DNA of 64,000 nucleotides from contig NZ_KE386571.1 in the NCBI RefSeq assembly GCF_000427645.1, positions 3,334,395 to 3,398,394 on the forward strand, given 5' to 3'. The DNA is from Sphingomonas phyllosphaerae FA2 (GTDB lineage: Bacteria > Pseudomonadota > Alphaproteobacteria > Sphingomonadales > Sphingomonadaceae). The notes beneath the pieces were generated by a model, which had not been told where the DNA came from, made no database searches, and saw nothing but the letters and a program-made list of their open reading frames with translations. This document shows, one piece after another, positions 52,561 through 60,378 of this stretch (position 1 is its first letter; every line of letters starts with the position of its first letter). The translations under genes and the position numbers were made by a program.

Positions 52561-53824
52561 GCGCCTCCGCGCCCGGCCAGCTGCGCACATAGATGTCGCG
52601 CTGCGCGAACGGCATGCCGATCCCGGCGTCGCGGAACATGATCCAGAGGCGATTGAGCACGTCCGACCGGACGTTGCCAACCCCGCTCTCGGGATCGCTG
52701 ATCCACGCGAGGATCTCATGTTCCGCGCCGTCGGTGCCGAAGCCGGTCAGCCAGACGTTCGGCTTGGGCGTGTCGAGCACGCGTGGTGATTCGCGTGCGG
52801 CGCGCAGCATCAGCGCCTGCGCCGCCTTCAGGTCGCAGTCATAGGGCACGCGCACGGGGATGCGGACGCGGACGTTGCGGTCGGAATAGGACCAGTTCTC
52901 GACCTCGCGGGTCATCAGATCTTCGTTCGGGATCAGATGCTCCTTGCCGTCGCGCGTCACCACCGACACCGCGCGGACGCCGATCTTGTTGACCCAGCCG
53001 AAGCTGGTGCCGACCGCGATCACGTCGCCCGGCTTGATCGAGCGATCGAGCAGCAGGATGATCCCGGCGATCAGGTTGCCGATCGTCTTCTGCATCCCGA
53101 ACCCCACCGCGAGCCCGAACGCGCCCGAGAAGACCGCAAACGCGGTGAGGTCGATCCCGAGCAGGTCGATCCCGAACAGAAAGGCGAAGACCACGACGAC
53201 GATCCCGGCGATCTTCTGCGCCAGCACCTTCTGCGTCGGGTCGAGCGCGCGGGCGTGGGCGATGGTGTGCGCGGTCAGGCGGTTGGCGACGCGCACCGCC
53301 GCCATCAGCGCGACGACGATGACCAGCACCTCGATCAGCGACAGCAGCGACAGGCGGCGGCTGCCGACCCGCACCCCGATCGCGTCGAGCGTGGTGGTGA
53401 TCGGCTCCAGCCCGCCGACCGCATGGCTGAAAATGCCAGTGAAGACGACCAGCTCGACGATATAGGCCGCCCAGCGCGGGATGCCGACGCCGCGCATCAG
53501 CTGGTGCGCGGTCAGCGTCCCGGCCGCTGCCATCGCAAAGCCGATCGCGGCCGCCGCCAGCGGCCCCCAAGGCCAGACGGCGTAGATCAGCGCGAGCAGC
53601 AGCACGGCGGCGCCGTGGCGAATGATCGTCGCGATGCGAGGCCCCAGCCCCTCGACATGCGCGCCGACATGCGCGCGCCACCAGGCGGCGGTGCGCGCGC
53701 CGATGATGCGCTGCGCCATCACGCCAACCGCCAGCGCCGCCATCACCAGCGCACCGGCCGCCGCCAACTCGATCAGGTCGGCCTGCGCCGGCACCATCTC
53801 GAGCAGGGCGCCGACATCGGTCAC
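52535..53824 (-). CDS. Mechanosensitive ion channel, MscS family
   Basis: This is a 429-residue membrane protein. Several N-terminal helices lead to the MscS pore segment FGLAVGFGMQKTIGNLIAGIILLLDRSIKPGD (read as adjoining motifs). The beta domain (GWVNKIGVRAVSVVTRDGKEHLIPN) and the C-terminal alpha/beta domain follow. The GTG at 53824 overlaps the metC stop as GTGA. The last codons and stop (ending EAPADPSSRT) are supplied by an intergenic repeat, so the C-terminus is probably recent. The channel releases osmolytes under membrane tension; its coupling to sulfur genes is odd. Confidence 0.92.
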   Translation of the reverse strand: MTDVGALLEMVPAQADLIELAAAGALVMAALAVGVMAQRIIGARTAAWWRAHVGAHVEGLGPRIATIIRHGAAVLLLALIYAVWPWGPLAAAAIGFAMAAAGTLTAHQLMRGVGIPRWAAYIVELVVFTGIFSHAVGGLEPITTTLDAIGVRVGSRRLSLLSLIEVLVIVVALMAAVRVANRLTAHTIAHARALDPTQKVLAQKIAGIVVVVFAFLFGIDLLGIDLTAFAVFSGAFGLAVGFGMQKTIGNLIAGIILLLDRSIKPGDVIAVGTSFGWVNKIGVRAVSVVTRDGKEHLIPNEDLMTREVENWSYSDRNVRVRIPVRVPYDCDLKAAQALMLRAARESPRVLDTPKPNVWLTGFGTDGAEHEILAWISDPESGVGNVRSDVLNRLWIMFRDAGIGMPFAQRDIYVRSWPGAEAPADPSSRT

Positions 53825-55014
53825 GCCTGCGCCGCGCGCCATGCGGCCAGCCCGCGTTCGAGGTCGGCGATCAGGTCGTCGGCGTCTTCAAGCCCGATCT
53901 GCAACCGCACCAGCGGGCCGGCGAAATCGGGTGTGGTGGCGGTGCGGTGGCGCTGCGGATCGATCGGGACCGCGAGGCTTTCGAACCCGCCCCAGCTATA
54001 GCCGATCCCGAACAGGTCGAGCGTGTCGATCAGCGCGCAACGCGCCGCATCGTCGCCGCCCGCCAGCACGAACGCGAACAGCCCCGCCGCGCCCCGGAAG
54101 TCGCGCTGCCACAGGTCGTGGCCCGGGCAGGAGGGAAGCGCGGGGTGGAGGACGCGCGCAACCTCGGGGCGGGTCGCCAGCCATTCGGCGATCCGCAGCG
54201 CGCTCGCCTCGTGTCGCTCCAGCCGCACCCCCATCGTGCGCAGGCCGCGGCTGGCGAGATAGGCGTCGTCGGCGCTGATCACCTGCCCGAGCTGGAAGCT
54301 AGTGTCGCGCAGCGCGGCGAAGCGGCCCGCCCCGGCGGTGACCGAGCCCATCATCACGTCGGAATGGCCGCCGATATATTTGGTGCAGGCGAGGATCGAA
54401 TAGTCGACCCCCAGTTCGATCACCGGGAACAGCAGCGGCGTCGCCCAGGTGTTGTCGATAACCGTCGCGACCCCGCGCGCTTTCGCGGCGGCGACGATCG
54501 CCGGGACGTCCTGCACCTCGAAGGTCAGGCTGCCGGGGCTTTCCATGAAGATCACGCGCGTGCGCTCGCCGATCAGGTCGGCGATGCCCGCGCCGATCAG
54601 CGGATCGTAATAGCGCGTCGTGATTCCCATTCGCGCCAGCAGCTTGTCGGCGAGCGCGCGGGTCGGGTCATAGGCGCTGTCGACCAGCAGCAGCTCGTCG
54701 CCCGGCGACAGCAGCGTCAGCAGGCACGCCGAGACCGCCGCGACGCCCGACGGATAGAGGAACGTCCCCTCCGCGCCGGGCTCCAGCTCGGTCAGCGCGT
54801 CGGCGAGGCTCCACTGGGTCGGCGTGCCGCGGCGGCCGTAGAACAGCCGGTGGTGGGTGTCGCGCGCGCCGGTCGCGCGCAGGTGCGCGACATCGTCGTA
54901 GAGGATCGTCGAGGCGCGCCACACCGGCGTGTTGACCACGCCGGCGGTCCATTCCTTGCGGCGTCCGCCGGTGACCAGCCGCGTTGCCGGTCGGATGTCG
55001 TCGCGCGCGCTCAT
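53821..55014 (-). CDS. metC: Cystathionine beta-lyase, PLP-dependent
   Basis: This is a 397-residue trans-sulfuration enzyme. The PLP lysine is in ILACTKYIGGHSD, the cofactor phosphate loop in YPSGVAAVSA, and VIDNTWATPLLF holds the Asp that binds the pyridine nitrogen. The sequence lies closer to cystathionine beta-lyase than to gamma-synthase by general resemblance. The ATG at 55014 overlaps the sseA stop as ATGA. It cleaves cystathionine to homocysteine in methionine synthesis; the neighbouring sulfurtransferase fits a sulfur metabolism unit. Confidence 0.9.
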   Translation of the reverse strand: MSARDDIRPATRLVTGGRRKEWTAGVVNTPVWRASTILYDDVAHLRATGARDTHHRLFYGRRGTPTQWSLADALTELEPGAEGTFLYPSGVAAVSACLLTLLSPGDELLLVDSAYDPTRALADKLLARMGITTRYYDPLIGAGIADLIGERTRVIFMESPGSLTFEVQDVPAIVAAAKARGVATVIDNTWATPLLFPVIELGVDYSILACTKYIGGHSDVMMGSVTAGAGRFAALRDTSFQLGQVISADDAYLASRGLRTMGVRLERHEASALRIAEWLATRPEVARVLHPALPSCPGHDLWQRDFRGAAGLFAFVLAGGDDAARCALIDTLDLFGIGYSWGGFESLAVPIDPQRHRTATTPDFAGPLVRLQIGLEDADDLIADLERGLAAWRAAQA

Positions 55015-55859
55015 GCGTCCCCCGTTGCCTTGGGCGTGGCAGGATTGCCGCCCCATTCGGTCCAGCTGCCGTCATAGACCGCTGCCTCGCGCCCCAGCAG
55101 GTGCGCGCCGAACGCGAGCACGCTGGCGGTAATCCCCGAGCCGCAGGTCATCGCCAGCGGACGGTCGAGATCGACCCCGGCCGCGGTAAAGGCGGTGGCG
55201 AGCGCGTCACCCTGTTTCCACGTCCCGTCGGCGTTGAAGAGCTGCGGATAGGGCAGGTTGCGCGCGCCTGGCATATGGCCGGGCGCGACGCCGGGGCGCG
55301 GATCGGCTTCCGCCCCGGTGAAGCGCGCCGCCGAGCGCGCGTCGACGATCTGTGCGCTGCCGTCCTGCTGAAGCGCGCGCATCGCGGCGAGATCGAGGAG
55401 GCCGATGTTAGAGGCAATTACGTCGACGGTGGTCGGTGCGACCGGCGACGCGCCTTGCTCCAGCGGCCGCCCTTCCGCCTTCCACTTCGCCAGCCCGCCG
55501 TCGAGTAGCGAGACATCGGTGAAGCCGAACGCGCGCAGCATCACCCAGCTTCGTGCGGCGGTGCGATGCGGCGCGTCGTCATACAGCACGATCCGCGCGT
55601 CGCGCCGCAGCCCGAGCCGCCCTGCCAGCGCCGCGAAATGCGCTGGGCCCGGCATCGTGGAGGGGAGCGGCGCACCCGGTTCGGCGAAGGCGGCGAGGTC
55701 CATGAAGGTCGCGCCGGGAATGTGCGCCGCTGCGAATTCGGCGGCGGCGTCGCGCGGCGGCTCGCCGGGGAGGCCGACGTGATAGCTGGCGTCGAGGATG
55801 CGCAGCCCCGGCGCGGCTACGCGCGCGGCGAGCCATTCGGTGGAGACGAGAGCGGTCAT
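55011..55859 (-). CDS. sseA: 3-mercaptopyruvate sulfurtransferase (rhodanese family)
   Basis: This is a 282-residue two-domain rhodanese. The active-site loop is [15 protein letters not shown] with the CGSGIT signature of mercaptopyruvate sulfurtransferases; Cys is the sulfur acceptor. The first rhodanese domain ends near [22 protein letters not shown]. The ATG at 55859 follows GGAGAGGGG; an ATG at 55871 is also in frame. It is the first gene of the sseA-metC-mscS unit, all joined by 4-base overlaps, and divergent from queF (75-base gap). Confidence 0.93.
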   Translation of the reverse strand: MTALVSTEWLAARVAAPGLRILDASYHVGLPGEPPRDAAAEFAAAHIPGATFMDLAAFAEPGAPLPSTMPGPAHFAALAGRLGLRRDARIVLYDDAPHRTAARSWVMLRAFGFTDVSLLDGGLAKWKAEGRPLEQGASPVAPTTVDVIASNIGLLDLAAMRALQQDGSAQIVDARSAARFTGAEADPRPGVAPGHMPGARNLPYPQLFNADGTWKQGDALATAFTAAGVDLDRPLAMTCGSGITASVLAFGAHLLGREAAVYDGSWTEWGGNPATPKATGDA

Positions 55860-55934
55860 GCCCCTCTCCATAGCGCCAGCGCGACGGCTTGGAACAGGTC
55901 GCAATCACTCACATCACGCCTTATGTGCGCGCGC

Positions 55935-56381
55935 ATGACCCCGATGCATCTTGGCCAGACCAGCACGCTGCCCGCTTCCCCGGACGAGGCGGTGCTCGAT
56001 TACGTCCCCAACCCGCGCCCGGCGCAGACCTATCTGGTGCGCTTCACCCAGCCCGAATTTACCTCTTTATGCCCGGTGACCGGGCAGCCCGACTTCGCAC
56101 ATCTGGTGATCGATTATGCGCCGGGCGAGACGATCGTCGAATCCAAGTCGCTGAAGCTGTTCCTCGGCTCGTTCCGCAACCATGCCGCCTTTCACGAGGA
56201 TTGTACGGTCGGGATTGGCGAGCGGCTGTTCCGTGAGATGCAGCCGCAATGGTTGCGGATCGGCGGTTATTGGTATCCGCGCGGCGGGATGCCGATCGAC
56301 GTCTTCTGGCAGTCTGGCGCCGCGCCAGCGGATTTGTGGCTGCCGGATCAGGGCGTCGCACCCTATCGCGGCCGCGGCTGA
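55935..56381 (+). CDS. queF: NADPH-dependent 7-cyano-7-deazaguanine reductase
   Basis: This is a 148-residue, single-domain QueF that reduces preQ0 to preQ1 in queuosine synthesis. The catalytic Cys is in [16 protein letters not shown], the Asp/His pair follows in AAFHEDCTV, and the NADPH-binding element is [19 protein letters not shown]. Start codons at 55923, 55935 and 55944 are all in frame with no clear ribosome-binding site; 55935 gives the usual length. It is divergent from sseA. Other queuosine genes are not in the window. Confidence 0.94.
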   Translation: MTPMHLGQTSTLPASPDEAVLDYVPNPRPAQTYLVRFTQPEFTSLCPVTGQPDFAHLVIDYAPGETIVESKSLKLFLGSFRNHAAFHEDCTVGIGERLFREMQPQWLRIGGYWYPRGGMPIDVFWQSGAAPADLWLPDQGVAPYRGRG

Positions 56382-56507
56382 TTAATCGCGATCAACCCGA
56401 TCGGCTATGCTGCATTGCGGAATTTTGGCAACCTTTCGCCTTAATGACGGTTCATCTTTGCGAACACGCGCGCAATGGGCGGCGTATCCATCGGCAGAGG
56501 TAAGGGG

Positions 56508-58781
56508 ATGAAGCAGTCGACCGGAGCGCTGAACGTCGGGCACATCGCGCTGATCGGTAACTTCCTGCCACGAAAGTGCGGGATCGCGACCTTCACCACC
56601 GATACCTATCAGGCGCTGCGCGCCCGATTCCCCGAGATGCAGGTCGACGTCTATGCGATGGACGATCATCCCGGCCGGTACGATTATCCCGAAGCCGTCG
56701 TTGGCGCGATCCCGCAGCACGACCGCGACGCCTATGTCTCCACCGCGCGCGCGATCGAGAACAGCGGCGCGCAGGTGCTGTGGCTTCAGCACGAATATGG
56801 CATCTTTGGCGGAGAAGCGGGCGGGCACATCCTTGCGCTGCTCGACCGCGTGTCGCTGCCGTTGATCGTCACGCTGCATACCGTTCTCGAAAAGCCGAGC
56901 GCCGCCGAGCGGACGGTTTTGGAAGGGCTACTGCGTCGCGCCGCCAAGGTGATCGTGATGGCCGAGCGCGGGCGCGAAATCCTGGAGCGTGTCTATGGCG
57001 CGAATCCGAAGCAGATCGCGACCATCCCGCACGGCGTTCCCGACCGGCCGTTCGCCGAGCCCGATTCGTTCAAGGCGCGGTTCGGATGGGACGGGCGGCG
57101 TGTGATCCTCACGTTCGGACTGCTCGCACCCGGCAAGGGCATCGAGACGATCATCGAGGCGATGCCGTCGGTGGTAGAGCGACATCCCGAGGCGATGTAT
57201 GTCGTGCTCGGCGCGACCCACCCCAATCTGGTCGCGCATGAGGGCGAAAAATATCGCGACTCACTCAAGGCGCGTGCCGCCGAACTGGGCGTGGGCGACA
57301 ATGTCGCGTTCATCGATGCGTTCGTCGATCACGACGACCTGATCGATTATCTGCAGGCAGCGGACATCTATGCCACGCCGTACCTCAACCCCGCTCAGAT
57401 CACCAGCGGCACGCTCAGCTATGCGGTCGGCGTCGGCAAGGCGGTGGTTTCCACGCCGTATGTCCATGCCACCGAAATCCTTGCCGATGGACACGGCGTT
57501 CTGGTCGATTTCCGCGACCCGGCCGCGTTCGCACGCGAGATCAACGACCTGCTCGGCAGCGCGCGCAATCTCGCGCGGTTGTCGGCCCGGGCTTATGCGC
57601 GGGGCCGGACGATGATCTGGCCACGCGTAGTGGAGAAGGCAATGGACGAACTAATGGCCAGCCTGTCGACCCGCACGCAGCGGCTTCCGCACCCCGGCAA
57701 GGCCGACAAACAGGTGTTGGCTCCCGACATCTCGGCCGTCGAGCGGATGAGCGATGCGACCGGGATGCTCCAGCATTCTATCTTCTCGGTGCCCGACCGC
57801 CGCCACGGCTATTGCATCGACGACAATGCGCGCGCGCTGATGCTGATGAGCGCGATCGACGATCTCGACGCTGAGACGCGCGACAAGTGGATGACGATCT
57901 ATGCGTCGTTCGTGCAGTTCGCGTGGAACCCCGAGGCGCGGCGCTTCCGCAACTTCATGAACTTCGACCGGACGTGGTGCGAGGACGTCGGGTCTGAGGA
58001 TTCGAACGGCCGCGCGCTCTGGGCGCTGGGCGTAACGGCGCGCGATGCGCATGAGCCCAAGCACCGCGACTGGGCGACCGCGATGTTCGACAATACTGCC
58101 AGCCTCGCGCTCGACCTCGGCAGCCCGCGCGCGCAGGCGTTCGCGATGCTCGGTGCCGCGGCGATGCTGGAGGCGTCGCCGGGGCACGAGATGGCGTTGC
58201 AGGTCCTGCGCCGCTTCCCGGACGAGCATCTGGCGCTGCTCGTCGCCGCGCGGCGGCCCGAATGGTGCTGGTTCGAGATCGTGCTCGCCTATGACAATGC
58301 GCGGCTGCCCGAGGCGATGCTGCGCGCCGGGCTGGCGCTTGACCGGGCCGATCTGATCGCGTGCGGGCTGGATACGCTCGACTGGATCGTCGGGCGGCAG
58401 ACCGCGCCGGAGGGACATTTCCGGGCGGTCGGTTCCGAGAGTTTCGGACGCGTCTATGCCGATCCGCTGCCGTTCGACCAGCAGCCGCTGGAGGCGCAGG
58501 CGACGATCGACGCCTGCGCGGCGGCGTTCGACGCCACCGGCGACGTGCGCTGGTATGCCGAGGCGAAGCGGGCCTACGACTGGTATCTGGGCGTCAACGA
58601 CCTCGATTTGCCGCTGGCGACGCAGCGTGACGGCGGCTGTTTCGACGGGCTGATGCCGACCGGATTGAACCGCAATCAGGGTGCCGAGTCGATCCTGGCG
58701 TTACAAATGGCGTCCTGTGCGATTTCGGGGCTTTCAAAGCGCGTCGGAAAAGTGGCAGGGACGGTGCGCGTCTCCGCCTGA
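56508..58781 (+). CDS. GT4 glycosyltransferase fused to helical domain
   Basis: This is a 757-residue two-domain protein. Residues about 10-385 are a GT4 enzyme: HIALIGNFLPRKCGIATFT at the N-terminus, ILTFGLLAPGKGIETIIEA and PYLNPAQITSGTLSYAVGVG. Residues about 400-757 form an alpha-rich domain with GMLQHSIFSVPDRRHGYCID, RTWCEDVGSEDSNGRALWAL and QPLEAQATIDACAAA, resembling the six-hairpin toroids of glycosidases and epimerases. The ATG at 56508 follows AGAGGTAAGGGG. The GH130 gene starts 47 bases downstream, so both probably act on the same mannose-type glycan, one building and one degrading or checking it. Specificity is unproven. Confidence 0.88.
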   Translation: MKQSTGALNVGHIALIGNFLPRKCGIATFTTDTYQALRARFPEMQVDVYAMDDHPGRYDYPEAVVGAIPQHDRDAYVSTARAIENSGAQVLWLQHEYGIFGGEAGGHILALLDRVSLPLIVTLHTVLEKPSAAERTVLEGLLRRAAKVIVMAERGREILERVYGANPKQIATIPHGVPDRPFAEPDSFKARFGWDGRRVILTFGLLAPGKGIETIIEAMPSVVERHPEAMYVVLGATHPNLVAHEGEKYRDSLKARAAELGVGDNVAFIDAFVDHDDLIDYLQAADIYATPYLNPAQITSGTLSYAVGVGKAVVSTPYVHATEILADGHGVLVDFRDPAAFAREINDLLGSARNLARLSARAYARGRTMIWPRVVEKAMDELMASLSTRTQRLPHPGKADKQVLAPDISAVERMSDATGMLQHSIFSVPDRRHGYCIDDNARALMLMSAIDDLDAETRDKWMTIYASFVQFAWNPEARRFRNFMNFDRTWCEDVGSEDSNGRALWALGVTARDAHEPKHRDWATAMFDNTASLALDLGSPRAQAFAMLGAAAMLEASPGHEMALQVLRRFPDEHLALLVAARRPEWCWFEIVLAYDNARLPEAMLRAGLALDRADLIACGLDTLDWIVGRQTAPEGHFRAVGSESFGRVYADPLPFDQQPLEAQATIDACAAAFDATGDVRWYAEAKRAYDWYLGVNDLDLPLATQRDGGCFDGLMPTGLNRNQGAESILALQMASCAISGLSKRVGKVAGTVRVSA

Positions 58782-58827
58782 CGGCGGCGACGTTCGCGTT
58801 CGACGTCCCTAAAGACGAGGCTGGTCC

Positions 58828-60108
58828 TTGGAGCTGTTCAACCACCGGCTGCGTTTGCATGCCGATCCGTCGCGCGTCGTGGTGCGCCCCTTTCACATCG
58901 GCTGGATCGCCAATGCCAACGGCGTCAGCCGTTCGCAGCGGCTGATCAGCGAGGTCATGGACATGTCGCCGCAAGAGGCGCGTGACCAGCTCGACCTGGT
59001 GCTAAAGGATTTCGAGGCGCGCCACTGGCAGACGCGGCGCGTGTTCATGACCCGCTACGACGAGATCGCGGCGGCGCACGATCTCGACGGCAGCCGCATC
59101 TCGGATGAGAAGCGTCAGCTGATCGGTGCGTATTTCTGCCACGAATATAGCTATGCCGCCGCGGCGCTGATGAACCCCAGCGCGGTGCCGCATCCCGATC
59201 AGTCGGGGATGGAGGACGGCGCGCAGCGCATCGTCATGTCGTTGCGCGCGGTGGGCGAGGGGCATATTTCCTCGGTTGCGTTCCGCGAGGGGATCATCAC
59301 CAGCGAGAACGAGCTGAAGCTGGCCCCCGAGCCGCCGTTCGCGACCGCGACCGACGCGACCGGCACTGACGAGGAAGCGCCGCCGAGCGGGCCGGTGACG
59401 GTCTATCGCCACCGCGACAGCACGCTGTCGGGCACGGTGATCTTTCCGATCACCGATGCGCAGTCCAAGGGGCTGGAGGATCTACGGCTCGTGCACTTCA
59501 CGCACGACGACGGGACGCAGGAATGGCTGGGCACCTATACCGCCTATAATGGCGCGACGATCCAGTCCGAGCTGTTGCGGACGCGTGATTTCCGCGCGTT
59601 CGACCTGATCCCGATGACCGGCAGCGCGGCGCGCAATAAGGGGATCGCGCTGTTCCCGCGCAAGGTGGGTGGCGAATATCTGTCGATCGGGCGGCAGGAT
59701 GGGGAGAACCTCTATCTGCTGCGCAGCGACGACCTGACGCATTGGGACGACGGCGAGTTGATCCTCAAGCCGGTGTTTCCGTGGGAGTTCGTGCAGATCG
59801 GCAATTGCGGGCCGCCGATCGAGATCGACGAGGGCTGGCTACTGCTGACTCACGGCGTCGGCGCGATGCGGAAATATTCGATCGGCGCGGCGCTGCTCGA
59901 CAAGGACAATCCGGCGCGGATCATCGGCCGGACGCGCTCGCCGATCCTGGCGGCGGCGGATCAGGATCGCGAGGGCTATGTGCCGAACGTCGTCTATACG
60001 TGCGGCGCGATGAAGCATGGCGACAAGCTGTTCATGCCGTACGGGATTGCCGACAGCTCGGTCGGGTTTGCGTTCGTGTCGATCAAGGAACTGCTGGGAA
60101 AGATGTGA
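58828..60108 (+). CDS. GH130-like glycosidase/phosphorylase
   Basis: This is a 426-residue five-bladed beta-propeller enzyme by family resemblance. GH130 proteins are beta-mannoside phosphorylases or hydrolases. Matching segments are RNKGIALFPRKVGGEYLSIGRQ, SDDLTHWDDGELIL and NCGPPIEIDEGWLLLTHG, which carry the substrate- and phosphate-site residues. An N-terminal extension of about 150 residues is mainly helical. The start is TTG at 58828 with GAGG seven bases upstream. It is cotranscribed with the GT4-helical fusion, and a terminator follows. Whether it phosphorolyses a mannoside or hydrolyses it cannot be told by eye. Confidence 0.88.
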   Translation: MELFNHRLRLHADPSRVVVRPFHIGWIANANGVSRSQRLISEVMDMSPQEARDQLDLVLKDFEARHWQTRRVFMTRYDEIAAAHDLDGSRISDEKRQLIGAYFCHEYSYAAAALMNPSAVPHPDQSGMEDGAQRIVMSLRAVGEGHISSVAFREGIITSENELKLAPEPPFATATDATGTDEEAPPSGPVTVYRHRDSTLSGTVIFPITDAQSKGLEDLRLVHFTHDDGTQEWLGTYTAYNGATIQSELLRTRDFRAFDLIPMTGSAARNKGIALFPRKVGGEYLSIGRQDGENLYLLRSDDLTHWDDGELILKPVFPWEFVQIGNCGPPIEIDEGWLLLTHGVGAMRKYSIGAALLDKDNPARIIGRTRSPILAAADQDREGYVPNVVYTCGAMKHGDKLFMPYGIADSSVGFAFVSIKELLGKM

Positions 60109-60210
60109 CCGGTCGCCGCCGCGGCCACGTCCGCGGCGGTGCGTGGCCAACGGGCCGCGCAGCGACCGGTCCGGCCGGGGGCCGGCTTGGCCGAACCCGT
60201 CCTACGTCAT

Positions 60211-60239
60211 GCCGGCGGCTTGGCCGTCGGCGGTTTTTT
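60211..60239 (+). terminator. Intrinsic terminator after GH130 gene
   Basis: GCCGGCGGC and GCCGTCGGC form a 9-base-pair stem (one G-T pair) with loop TTG, followed by GG and six T. It lies about 100 bases after the GH130 stop. A second GC-rich hairpin (CCGCCGCGG/CCGCGGCGG near 60118-60141) precedes it. Confidence 0.8.
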
Positions 60240-60256
60240 ATTTCGTCATCAACGCC

Positions 60257-60361
60257 TTCGTCATCCCGGATCCTTCGACAAGCCCGGGAGAGCCTTGATC
60301 CCGGGTCTCGCTCTCTCTGCGGTGGGTGAGAAGAAGCGGGGCCCCGGATCAAGTCCGGGGC
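60257..60361. repeat. Intergenic repeat pair
   Basis: CGTCATCCCGGATCC begins a sequence in which CCCGGGA and TCCCGGG are inverted (60283-60305). Fifty bases on, GCCCCGGA-TCAAG-TCCGGGGC forms another inverted repeat (60341-60361). The cores resemble those at 12078-12096 and 52535-52555. The repeats lie between the convergent GH130 and topA genes. Confidence 0.7.
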
Positions 60362-60378
60362 GACGGGTGGTAGGCTAC

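Noticed and set aside
55566..55934. N-terminal extension of queF
   Set aside because: It overlaps sseA on the other strand and lies outside the QueF family; the unimodular enzyme is complete from 55935.
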